Source: Ceratorhiza oryzae-sativae
Lineage: Eukaryota > Basidiomycota > Agaricomycetes > Cantharellales > Ceratobasidiaceae
Direction of reading: 5' to 3'
NCBI GenBank assembly: GCA_030998015.1
Contig: JARWMV010000037.1
Location: 62,001-126,000 of the forward strand
DNA length: 64,000 nt
How positions within the stretch are numbered: the stretch's first letter is position 1; every line of letters begins with the position of its first letter. Below, in pieces: positions 1-11,389 of the stretch. The notes beneath the pieces are model-generated. The model did not search any database, was not told where the DNA came from, and saw only the letters and a list, made by a program, of their open reading frames with translations. The position numbers were made by a program, and so were the translations under genes.

Positions 1-2021
1 AGGATTGTACGGCCACGGCGCCAGCGTCGCCAGCACAGGATACAACGCTCTCCGCGCACCCATCACGGCCGCCAACGCACGCGCAGCGGGCGAAACATGG
101 TCAGACATACTCGAATACTACACTTACCACGCCGACAGATCCGAGCCCGAGTTTGCGCTTAAATTAGCCAAGATTTATTACCACGGCTCGATCTATGCCG
201 GGGAGGCTGTCGGCAAGGTGCCCCGCGACTATTGGCGAGCCGGGAAATATTTCCGGGCGGTGGCGAAAAGGGTGTGGATCCGGGACAGCGTTTTGAACCC
301 GCTCGCTGGGAAAAAGGAGCTGTCCAAGGACGAGATGAGCATAATGCCTCATGTGACTTCTGCCTGCGCGTATCTGGGGAAAATGTACCTGCGAGGCGAG
401 GGCGTCAAGCAAGATGTGCGGGTCGCGCGAATGTGGTTCTTGCGCGGAGCAGAGGCCGGAGAAAAGGAGAGCCATAACGGGCTGGGCATTATTTATCGAG
501 ATGGGTTGTATGATGGGAAGCCAGACTTTAAAAAAGCTGTGCACCATTTCGGGATCGCGGCTGGGCAGGATCTAGCAGAGGCTCAGGTAAACTTGGGAAA
601 GCTTTACTATGGTGAGCCTCACGCTTCGTCTTTGCTCGCATGTGCGTTGACGCTTCGCTATTCGCAGAACGCAAGGAATTTGCTGTAGCCATTCAATTCT
701 TCGAAACCGCCATTCGACATGGCGCGCCATTTGAAGCCTATTATTACCTCGCATCCCACAACGCCCAACGAGCCCGCGCCCGAGAACCATCATGTTCCGT
801 TGCAGTGGCATTCCACAAATTGGTTGCCGAACGTGGAAGCTGGGCCCTGAATGAAGGAGGGCTGGTCTTGCCGAGTGAGAATGGAGATGGCGGAATATGG
901 CGGCCGCTTAAAGAAGATCCAGAGCTGGATCTGGGGAGTGCGATGGGTGCTGGGCCAAAGATTGTCGGGCAGGAGAGGATGTTGAGATGGAGCATCGAGA
1001 GCGAGCGTGGAGATGAGATTGCGCAAAACAATCTGGCATTCGTCTTGGATCAAGGTGAATCACCCAGGCTTCCCATCGCGCGAAAATTGTCATACTCAAC
1101 GTAGCACCCTATAGATCGATCTCTATTCCGTAGACCCACTCTGGCGTTCAATTCTTCGACAACTCGCCTCGCCCTCCAGTACTACACTCGCTCGGCCGCT
1201 CAGCGCAATGTCGATGCGCTTGTTAAGGTTGCAGACTACCACTATTACGGACTAGGCACTCCCAGAGACGTTCAACGTGCCGTAGGATACTATAGTGCTG
1301 CGGTGGATACGCAAATGAGCGCGTTGGCGATGTGGAATTTGGGATGGTGCTATGAAAATGGCGTTGGTGTTGCCAAGGTATGTCCATTTAGGTCTCATAA
1401 GCGCATTTGCTGGATATGGTATAGGATTATCACTTGGCGAAACGGCATTATGACATGGCGCTTGCTACGAACACCGAAGCATACTATCCGGCCACGCTAT
1501 CCTTGATCAGACTCTACATCAAAAGCGCCTATTACACCTTCACGGGGGGCACAGACAAAAACCTACTCTTGCTCGACGATGCGACCGAGGGAGAGGACGC
1601 GTGGGACTTGACAAAGCGACTTGCCGGAAAATCGCCTGCGAACGACAAAACCAAGGAAAAGGACTCGTCCTCTGGCCAGCCCCAGGAGGAAGACCCTGTG
1701 AAATGGGCTCGGCAACGCGGTCAAGAAATCGACCGCGAGAGAGGCGAAGCGGATATGGATTACGTCCCCGACGACTTTTTCGACGGAATGACAGCACGAC
1801 GACCTGGTGCAGATGGAGATGACGAGGACGACGAGTTTTTGGAGACGGTGTTTTTGGTTGTGTTGTGCGCGTTGATTTCTGGGCTGGTTTACCTCCGCGG
1901 TCGGTGGGTTGCACAAAGGGAGGAGGAGCAGAGGGAGGATAATCGAGGGCGGGGACAAGCGCAAGTGGAACCTGCGAATCCGATGTTCCCTCTTGGAGAG
2001 AACTTTGGGATCGAGCGGTAG
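1..2021 (+). CDS. HRD3: HRD3/SEL1L-type ERAD subunit, 5' end outside window
   Basis: The 3' part of a gene that enters the window already in frame. In yeast and mammals Hrd3/SEL1L is the ER-membrane partner of the Hrd1 ubiquitin ligase and presents misfolded lumenal proteins for degradation. The sequence shows consecutive Sel1-like helical repeats with the A-x-x-x-L-G-x-x-Y pattern (for example YLGKMYLRGEGVKQD and NLGKLYY), an acidic stretch, then one hydrophobic segment (FLETVFLVVLCALISGLVYL) followed by a short basic tail, which is the Hrd3 topology. One intron is 612-667; a second lies near 1,054-1,133 and a third near 1,378-1,430. The stop is at 2,019-2,021. The family call is firm. The exact intron edges after the first are less sure. 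Confidence 0.88.
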
Positions 2022-3549
2022 TTTGGGGCGTGCGTTGTATTATTACTTGCAATATATGTTCAATCCGCTCTGAGGACCTTGTTGCATGGTGTGTTATGCG
2101 CAGTTTGGAGCTACGGCGAATAGCTCACAAGACCAGTACCTTGTATCCCATTTCGACGAGATTTCTATGATTACTGTTTCGTCCACTGTTGTTCTTTGCG
2201 CTGGGCGCTGTTTGAGACAAGCCATGGCGCACTCGGTTTTTTAATGGGTGTGCAGAGTCACAGTCACGGAAAGGGTAGTGGGTGGGTGCAATAATAGCGT
2301 GTTAAAATATCCATTCGCTTCATGAGACTCTGAGAATATGAAAGAAACTCCACCCACTGACAGCTGATCTCCACCCAGCCGATGCCAGGCCCAGAGGTTC
2401 TGCCACAGAAGCCCTTCCGACCTATCACGTTCAATCCGTAAAATAAATAAATCAAGCATTTACAGCCTCATCTAGGTAGTTTTGTAAGCCTAGAACAATG
2501 TGTGATTTTATTGAATGTCAGGTGAGAAATGTATAGACATACTTTCGGGTAAGCTTTTATGCACTGTATGAGGCTCATGTGTGTCTTCCTCAGGCTAAAA
2601 GGATGGTGGTAATGGTCCATACTTTGAGCTGGTTTCGACTTGGCCAAATTGACTCATCCAAAGGGGTCTTTCGAGTGTAGAATCAAGCCATACTTTTTGT
2701 AGACTTTAGGATAGACCAGCTAACAGCTAACTTTAATCTGTAGCCAAAATAAATAATACACAACAGAATACAGGGACGTGTGTCCAGCATACTTTGAGCA
2801 CGCATATATCCGCTTTCCATGGTACATTTTCAAGTCCCCATCCGCTAAATCTGTTTTTCATACACTTCCACACATAGACACTCCTAAAGAATGTTCCTTA
2901 ACTCGGTAAATGGGACTAAAATTTTTCATATTATCCCCAAACCAAGGTTTAAAGATCGGAATGAACGATTTGTGGCGGATTTTCCCATGATCACACTTTG
3001 ATTTTCACTAGGACATTACCTACAAACGAAATATGGATGCTCAATTTCTTTTACGGGTTGAACCCGATAATAGAACGCGTATATTCAACTCAATGTAACA
3101 GTAGTCGTAGTAAAAAACAAAAGAAAAAACCATAACAGACATAAAGTGAGGCATATATCAGATTTAAGCGGTCGTGTGACTACATCCCTTACATCTGTAG
3201 AGCCAACCAGCGAAAACAAACAATGCTAGAGCCTTTGGAGACTTGGTCCCCACAGCAGAATTGCATGTCATGTTTGGGCTTCTTTTGACACCGTTGACCT
3301 AAATTCTGCCTAACTCAAAAATAGGGTTTTACGGGCCTATAGCAACAACCCGAGCGACGATAAGCTGTGCGACACCAGGATAACCGCCGCTCCACATGTA
3401 TGCTTTTCCAACAGCGCGATAGAGTCCGAACTCACTATACATGACCATTGCCTCATACGGGCCGATGAACAAGGAGATTCCCGAGCGTGCAAGCCTCGTT
3501 CACACGTATCAGGTTATTTAAGCTTTGGAATTTCAGATGAGAGCCGATC
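2022..3549. other. Intergenic, no gene recognised
   Basis: About 1.5 kb of AT-rich sequence between the HRD3-like stop and a LINE remnant. All reading frames are short and broken. I see no RNA gene, repeat array or conserved protein fragment here. Confidence 0.5.
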
Positions 3550-3562
3550 CACGTGACCCAGC

Positions 3563-3721
3563 TTTTTTGGATGCATATTTAAAGACCTACGCGAACACAA
3601 AGGTCGAACCGGTCTAAAAAGAGGAAAACAGCAAACTGACAGGCACAATACATGGGAGGGCGACAGAGTTCAAAGCCCAAACGGCGTACTAAGGACAGAG
3701 CGAGACCACGAAGACGAGACT
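3563..3721 (-). mobile_element. 5'-truncated LINE 3' end with target duplication
   Basis: A short fragment beginning with T6 (the A tail on the minus strand), followed by the tail motif ATTTAAAGACCTACGCGAAC that is shared with the LINE copies at 23.9, 43.2 and 44.5 kb. It is flanked by the 13-bp direct repeat CACGTGACCCAGC at 3,550-3,562 and 3,722-3,734, the expected target-site duplication. Insertion left the element 42 bp upstream of the ATG of the next gene, so it now forms part of that gene's promoter or 5' leader. Confidence 0.8.
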
Positions 3722-3763
3722 CACGTGACCCAGCCACCATCTCTTACGCAGAACCATCACGAA

Positions 3764-5365
3764 ATGGCTGATAAGCCGTGGGACATACTTGTTATCGGGG
3801 GTACTGGATATACGGTCAGCCTCCTTAGTTTACAATACGATTTTTATGCCAAGGGAAATTTTAGGGGAAATTCCTCCTGGATTATTTGAAAACACAAAAA
3901 TCGTCCCTCGGGCTCCGTGTCTGTCTTGGCGGCCGGTCCCTCGACAAAATCGCACACCATGTCAAAGGAAATGCGAACTGGAGTTATACTTACTTGGATA
4001 TTACAGACGAGCCGAGCGTGACGGCTGCTGTGCAGCAGACGCATGTTGTCATAAGTCTTGCGGGACCGTGGTGGGCGCATGGAGAGTCCGTCGTTCGGTA
4101 AGGGGCCGCCCGTTTGACGAAATGCTTTCGAGTAAATTCAGAAAATAGAGCGTGCGCTCGCCACGGTGTTCACTATCTTGATTTGACTGGAGAGACCCAC
4201 TGGGTCGCGAAAATGATTGACAAGTGAGCCGGCAAATCATATCGATCAGGTTAAGCTACTTACGAGAAACCACAGGTACGACTACCTCGCACACAAGAAT
4301 CGCGCATGCATGATACCCTGTGCCGGCTACGACTCTATACCTTCTGACCTTGCCGTATAATTGTCGACGAAAACGTTGGAGAAAAGGCTGCGAAGCTCAG
4401 GTATGTTATGCTGAGGCTATTTTAGGCGAGGGATTGACTAGATGCGCGATAAAGTACCGCTCAGCATCAAGTCTAATACCGCCGTCAAATGGAAAATTGC
4501 TGGGTTTTCCGGAGGCTCGATGGCAACAATTCTGAGTCGCTTTGATGAGGTTCCCCGTCAAAATTGGAATGATGGGGTGGGATGGAATCTGAGTCCTGGT
4601 ATGTTCCTTCTAGCTCTCTTTGACAGTATTGATGGACGATAGAATATGGGTGATTAGTGCCTGGCCCTCCCAGTTTCGCTGGCTTACCCCGCCTGCTCCA
4701 TTCACTGCCACATGTTTACCCGACTGTGTACGGTGGATTCTTCATGATGAGTCTGGTGAACGAATCAAACGTCCGTCGGTCCTGGGGTCTTCAGGAGCGT
4801 CAACGTCGCGAACAAGCCGTAATATATGGGGTCTCACCTTGGCCCGCTCCGACATTCTCGTACGAAGAGTTCATAGCAACTTCGGGTATTTTCTCTGGAA
4901 TCATGAAGAGTCTACGGTTATTTTTGGGAGATATGGTGTTGAGGCTATTCCCTCCTGCCCGAAATGCTCTGAGGAAAATCAAAAGCGGGGAAGGCCCGCC
5001 AGTAGAAAAGGCGAAGGATGGTTGGTTTGAGCTGACGAATGTTTCAGAGGCCAACGGAGTAGTTGCGAGGAGCGTTGTTAAGGGGGATGGAGGTCCGGCG
5101 TACTACCTAACTGCATGTGAGTTTAAATGCTAGGTTTAAGTGCGGGCCCACTTGCTGAGTTGTGGGATTTACATCAGGGATGATAGTTGAATGCGCTATA
5201 TTGCTTCTTGACCCTTCAAACCTTACGCCTCTCGGCAGAGAAGGAGGGTTCTTGACCGCAACGACGGCGTTTGGGGAAACACTTGCCCCAGCCTTTGAGG
5301 CGACAGGAAAGATAGAGACAAGCTCGGCGGTGCTCTTGGAAGAGGAGTCGAAGAAAACGCGGTGA
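3764..5365 (+). CDS. Saccharopine-dehydrogenase-like oxidoreductase
   Basis: The start at 3,764 opens with DILVIGGTGYT, a Rossmann NAD(P)-binding loop. The frame continues after an intron at 3,815-3,864 as GKFLLDYL and then CLGGRSLDKI, the GYTG...GRS layout of the SCCPDH (saccharopine dehydrogenase-like) family. Further exons carry VVISLAGPWW, HYLDLTGETHWV and CAGYDSIPSDL, all family hallmarks, and the C terminus contains GGFLTATTAFGETLAPAFEATG. Animal SCCPDH proteins associate with lipid droplets; the bacterial relative is a trans-acting enoyl reductase. The fungal substrate is unknown, so I do not assign a reaction. There are about six exons. Some internal boundaries between 4,340 and 5,190 are not fixed. 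The gene lies directly downstream of a LINE insertion. Confidence 0.82.
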
Positions 5366-5855
5366 ACAGGCGGCGGTCTAGCCGCTTTGGAACATTTTGG
5401 TTTGCACACGAGTGACAGACACGAGGCTATGGGAGCGCCTAGTAGAAAAATGCTCGAGGGCGCTGTATTGAAAGAAGCTCTGTTTTGAAAACATGCTTTC
5501 AATGGGGAGTGGTTCTTGCAAAATCGAGTATTTCTATGAAGTTGATCGTTGTGCCATTCCGCGCCATTCCCCGCATCGCCTTGAATAACATGAAATCGTC
5601 ATGTTTTACAGAAATCAGGGCCCGTGTAATTTATATACCAAAGACGACATGTTTTGGCTTGATTTTATCCAAGCATCGTTGGATTCATCCAGGGGCATGG
5701 CAATAAATGCACGTCGCGGTTTGTTTGGTCGACTGTCACGTGTCATGGCACCCCAGTTCGGATGTGGACCCTGGAGTATCCGCCCCATTGTTTCATACTC
5801 CCGACCACCGCAACCAATCTCCTCAACGTCTGAGGAAAAGACGGAGGCATAGACG
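5366..5855. promoter_or_regulatory. Intergenic region upstream of the SNF2 gene
   Basis: About 490 bases with no supported gene. A CACGTG core lies at 5,738-5,743, a little over 100 bp before the proposed SNF2-gene start; a regulatory role is inference. Open frames on both strands here have no recognisable content. Confidence 0.3.
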
Positions 5856-8800
5856 ATGGTGGTGGACATTGAAGGTCGCGTCGACTTGGTGGCGCTTGCT
5901 CGCCGCACTCTGGGACGTGCTGAACACGACAAGGTCAGTCGTGGCGCAGGTCGAACAAGCGAGAACTGGCCAGTGTCTGAGCGGTTTTGGTTGAGTAGCG
6001 CGCTCCTCCGCCGAAATACATCGAGGCATTGCGCCGATATGTTGCAAAACACCCGCGTCACACAAACTTCTTGATTGACCTGGATGATCACGGTACGCGG
6101 ATCCACCACTCGGTGCCGCACGCGGGCGCTCACGTGTCGGGCGCGTTTTCTCTGCACAGGCGGCGTGGTCACATGCATGGTCTGTCTCCGTGATGTACCT
6201 GTCGGTTACTGGATCAAGCCGGCAGTCTGCGAGTTCAAGGATCTGAAATTGTTCGAGGTGCGCCCATTCAATCGCCGATGTCGTGTTCTATTCATAGCGT
6301 TCTTCGCTTCGACAGGATCATGTCTTGTCTGCTGCTCATAAGCAGAACTATGCCGCTTCTGTCAAGGTTTGTTGTTCACCTGCCTTTTATGCATGCCGCT
6401 TTTGTCCCATTGATCAACGCGGCACTTTTCACCGCTCATTGCTGTGTACCGCAATAACCTCAACATGTGTTTCACCTGTAGACTCCTCGAGCCTCTCGGT
6501 TATCGTCACGTCAAGGCGCATTCGGTGGCTCTAATAAATCCACGACCAGTGGTTCAAGTTCTGCCCTTGACTCTCGCCTATCACGCACCACCAGTAACGC
6601 CCCCGCTCCGTTTCTTGTCGGGATTCAGGCGCCAAACTCCAGTGACGTGGAATCCAATTCAAGCGACGTCGAAGCGCTTTCTCCTGTGCCATCCGTGATA
6701 GAGCTGACATCCTCGGACGAGGAATCTCCCCCGCGCAAAGGCAGCAGCCCGGCTCACACTCGCTCTTGGACCTTCCCTGACGGCGAGGTCATCACCATCG
6801 AATCTTCCGACGACGAGGAAGACGCTGGAGACGTAACATTTTCTCACAACGCCGCCATGATCGCGCCCCAGGCTAGCACATCGAGAAGCGTCATCGCGGC
6901 CCCTCCACCATTCTCCCACTTTACAGACTCTGGTTTTCACCCACTGGAGCGATCGGTATCTGACGCCCCATGGGACTACCGCAGTTTCTCTAACGCAAGC
7001 AGCACCCGTAGCCCGTCTCTCAGTGAGGCTTCTCATAGAAAACGGCCTTATGATTTCCTGGACGGGGACGTCGTCTACGCAACCGACTACGAAACAGACG
7101 GGGGCTCATCGATGAAGAAGATGAGAATCGACACAGAGAGCGAGGGCGGGACAGATACGGACAGGGACGGCGTGGATGACGAAGAAAGCGATAAAGAGAT
7201 GTCGGATATAGGCCTGGAGGCTGGATATTTTGGACCATGTGAGTGGCTTGCCTATTTTTATATACTATTGCCTCTCAATATATCTCCAGTTGGCCGAGGA
7301 CGTTCGGATACGCTTATGCCATCCAATGCAGGCGCCACGCAACCGGATTATCTCGTTGAAGCCGCTGAAATAAACAGGAGTATAGTAGATGCTTTGCGAG
7401 ATCTCGCTAGCGGCCCAAGCCTCGAGTACGCACTACCTGCGTTGGATGATTGGCCCATGATCACTGCAAACTCTTCGCAGCGCTTTGAAAGTATGAAACC
7501 ATGTTCAAACAGTTTCCATAATTTCCTAATTTTGGACATCGCAGGTGACTTTAACCTCAATTACGACAATGAAAGCCCGAAGACTTGGTTAGACGTGGGG
7601 GGTCCCGATCACGCCGAACAGTGAGTTGAGTTATGTGAATAAGGTATTTGGTTTAATCTGTGTTTTGTAGGCTAAAGCGATTCTTCGACGAGACCATGGA
7701 CGATCATGAAGCAGCCATTCCTGTACGCGATGCCGTCAAGGCGCTCGGGCTGAAAAGTTCGACAGATCGTTTGCCTGGAATGGAAGTGCCCCTCATGCCC
7801 CATCAATTGATTGGCGTGTCGTGGATGCTCAAACAGGAGCGGGGTAGGGTCCAAGGAGGGATTCTCGCGTGAGTTGACGCTCCTTGATTGGGAATATGAT
7901 GCTGATGTGTGGGTGATCGGTGAAGTGATGATATGGGGCTTGGGTAAGTTGAACCCTAAGTGATGAGCTATGTCCAGGTCTGACCACGGTCCAAATGCAT
8001 AGCAAAACGATGCAAACTATCGCTCTCATTGTTATGAATCAGCCTGAAGACAGGAATCCACGCAAGACCACGTTAATCGTTGCACCTGCCGCACTCCTCG
8101 AGCAGGTATGTCCTAAGCGCGGTTGCCGTCTGTCCTTTTCATCTCTTTTTTGTACAGTGGCGCCAAGAAATCCTTGATCGAACTGAAGACGATATGTTCC
8201 GCGTGCATATTCATCATGGGAAGGATAAATTGAAGACTGTGGCTGAAGTTCGGAAATACGATGTAGGTGTTTTGCTTCAGCGATGGACAGACCTGGAGTA
8301 CCTGATATTTTTCAGATTATTATTACAACGTATCAGACCTTGACCAACGAGTTTCCCCTTGAGGAGGAAGAATTGAAGAAAAAGAAGTCGAAGAAACGGG
8401 CAAAGAGAGACGAAGATGGTTTCATTATTAGCGATTCGGAGAATGATAAGAAACGGGGTAAAAAGTGGGTTGCCTCGGTAATTCTGGATTCCCGAACCTC
8501 ATATTTTGAGCGAAGATCTGGCGGACGAGGGCCCTTGGCTCTTACGCAATGGTACCGAGTGGTTCTTGATGAAGCGCAAAACATCCGCAATCGGTGCGAA
8601 CTTCTGCTTTTCGCCCGTTGTCTGACGTGACGCTCATAAAATTTGAATAGCGCAACGAGGTCCAGCCGCACCATGGCGCTTCTTGACTCTGAATTCCGCT
8701 GGGCGCTCACTGGTACCCCGGTCACGAACTCCTTGTGAGTCAAAGCGGTACTATGGCTCGCCGGGCGGCTGAACCTCGTTTATGCAGAGCTGACTTGTAT

Positions 8801-11389
8801 GGCTTGAGTCGATTTTTGCACTATGCACCTTGGAACGATTGGTCTGAATTCAATGAACGCATTGTGAGTCGATTCGCTCAATCCCATAGGAAATAAATCG
8901 GTTAACACGTTTTTCTCGTAGGCAAAGATCCAGAAGTCGCAACCAAAGCTTGCTGGTATGATCCTAATACTTGACCGACAGATGCACATTTATTTATAGT
9001 ACATTTTATATATAGGCCAGCGAGCACAGGCCCTCCTCAAGAAATGCCTCTTGCGTCGAACTAAGCTGACAAAACTCGAAGGAAAGCCACTGATTACCCT
9101 TCAGCCCAAGACGGTTGAGATCGAGGAGTTGGAATTTTCTCCTGATGAGCGCGAAGTAAGTTGCGCAGGTCGCATTGGACGCATCTCTGATTTATGCGTT
9201 AGATCTATGCGGCCGTGGAGAAGCGCCAACAACAGAAATTTAACCGTTTTTTGCGGGCGGGAACGGTTATGAAGAAGTGAGTGGTTCCGACCGCTAGTCG
9301 ACGATGTCTAATAACAATATTCTTTGAAAAAAAAATAGTTACTCTGCAATCCTAGTCATGCTGCTTCGTTTGCGCCAAGTTTGCAAGTATGTGGTACATT
9401 CATTTGAATGGATATCTGCTGACGGTTTGCCGTATTTTGGATAGTCATCCGCAGCTTATTGCTGTGAGTATGAAGGAGCTTTCTTGTTGCTTGTCTGACA
9501 CCCTTCGTAGTATACTCGAGGAGACCTGAACACTGACGGCGCATATGTTGTTGGCGTGGACGGCGAGGGCGATGATAGCCGTGTCGGCGAATCTTCCAGC
9601 GCCCAGAGTAAATCATTGGCTCGAGCTCGCATGGGCGACGAAAAGTTTCAACTGGTGCGCACATAGTCACCTTGTGGTTTGGTGTCGAATCTAACTGCTA
9701 TTTTTTAGGCCATGCGGCAGTAAGATCGTTACCATCCACTCTGCAGCTTTTCAATCCGACTCAAGGGCTTTATCTCTAGGTTTCGTGATATTGCCAAGGA
9801 AATGTACATAGCTGAGCTAACTGGGGGCGACATACCTGATAACCAGGCGACAGAATGCGGAATCTGCCTTGACCGTAAGCAAATCGGTTTCGTTTCTATT
9901 CTCAAGCTAATAGGCCTCAATAATTAGCGTACACTGATGATTGTTGTGTAACGGCAAGTATTCTAATTCATCCTACCTTGAACATTAGTTTGACGATTTG
10001 ACGTAGAGCTGTGGACATATATATTGCAGGGGTATGCTACGCTGCCTATTCTTTTTTACGTTTCTTACCCTTGTTCGTTTCTAGAGTGCTTGAACGGGTT
10101 ATTCGACGCACCCCTCCAGGGGTAGGTTATTCACTGCTTCATTCCATCACCATCTAATGATTTCTTTATCGCAGGGATGCCGCAGCCAACGACGAATATG
10201 GTCCCAATGCTCGCCCGTGCCCCAATTGCCGCAACAAGCTCACCAAAACCGACGTCTTCGCTGGTGCTATCTTTGCCCTATCTGATGCTGAAAAAGACGA
10301 AATCAAGCGTCAAGTCGACAAAGAGCATGGGTCTAAATACACACCCGCCTACGCAGAGGAGAGAGGGGGAGACTTTGCACTACCCCAGAAGGGTAAAGGA
10401 AAGGCTCGAGCGCGCACCCAGGACGATTATCATGATGAAGAACGTGATGAACAGTTCGAGGAGAGTATGAAGAAGCTTGGTGAAGGAGATACCATTGTCC
10501 CTGGTACGAAGATGGCCCGGATGGCAGAGCTTCTGGAGCAATGTGAGTTATGCAATCGCCCATCAACGTGTATGCTTACAACTCTCATAGGGCATAGAGA
10601 GGCTCCGAACGATAAGATCATTGCATATTCCCAATGTACGGCTTCCGTTCTCTGAATTAGTAACTCTGCTAACTGACCGTGCAGGGACATCTATGATTGA
10701 CCGTTCGTAGTCATCCTTTTTACGTTTCAGTCGGCTTATTCCCTTCACAGTTATGCAAATCTTACTCAATCGCGATAGCATCGAGACGGTACGGTTCGAT
10801 GGCCGCATGTCTCGAACCGAACGCGATGAAACACTCAGCAAATTCAAGAAACAAGGGGGCCCTAAGATTCTGCTGATCAGGTGAGGTGTATTCCGACCCT
10901 TGCCAGAACGCGTTGACTAAATACAACGACGTTTAGTTTAAAATGTGGAGGCTTCGGGCTTAACCTTACTGAGGCTAACCGCGTGATCTGTATGGATCTG
11001 GCCTGGAATGCCGCAACTGAGAACCAGGCGATTGACCGAGTCCATCGAATGGGTACGTCCAAGGATATCCGAAGGCTCCTTTCTTCTAAAAGCGTCTCTA
11101 GGTCAAGTCAAGTCAGTATTCGTTAAGCGTCTTATTATCAAGGACACCATAGAAGAACGGTATGTTTCTCTTTGAATATGCGTGTGAGGGTAGCCTAAGT
11201 GCATGATACCTAGTATTCTCAAATTGCAAGCCCAAAAGCAGGGCTTATCCGACGCCGCACTAGGAGAGGGTACTGGTGCTAAAATGCCTCGGATGAATGT
11301 TGCTCAATTGAAGACGGTACGTAGCGTCATAATTTTATGGTCGCCAAGGCTAAATTGGTCCAATCATGCAGTTGTTTGGGCTTGCCTAA
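5856..11389 (+). CDS. SNF2-family ATPase with internal RING finger (Uls1/Rad16/Rad5 class)
   Basis: A large many-exon gene for a nuclear DNA-dependent ATPase and probable E3 ligase. The N terminus can be spliced from 5,856 ([19 protein letters not shown]) into an exon with [13 protein letters not shown] followed by [14 protein letters not shown], a C-x2-C...H-x5-H zinc finger. A serine/acidic linker follows ([13 protein letters not shown]). The helicase core then shows [12 protein letters not shown], motif I as DDMGLGKT (carried by a micro-exon at 7,926-7,943), [21 protein letters not shown] (a DEAQ box) and [13 protein letters not shown]3HC4 RING (CGICL...CGHIYC..C...CPNC) sits between the helicase halves, as in Rad5, Rad16 and Uls1. 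The C-terminal half has [15 protein letters not shown] and [10 protein letters not shown]. The gene ends LFGLA with the stop at 11,387-11,389. No HIRAN domain is seen, so Uls1 or Rad16 fits better than Rad5. The first exons are my own model. Confidence 0.88.
7926..7943 (+). other. 18-nt micro-exon encoding the motif I core of the SNF2 ATPase
   Basis: The upstream exon ends at 7,868 (GGILA, donor GTGAGT) and the downstream exon starts at 8,003 with C-AAA-ACG. Without an exon between them the Walker loop is missing. The 18 nt at 7,926-7,943, preceded by AG and followed by GTAAGT, supply exactly DDMGLG in phase and restore LADDMGLGKT. The flanking introns would be 57 and 59 nt, the local norm. 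Confidence 0.85.

Noticed and set aside
5615..6178. 187-codon minus-strand frame
   Set aside because: It overlaps the proposed 5' exons of the SNF2 gene, is very Arg/Ser-rich, and looks like an antisense shadow.
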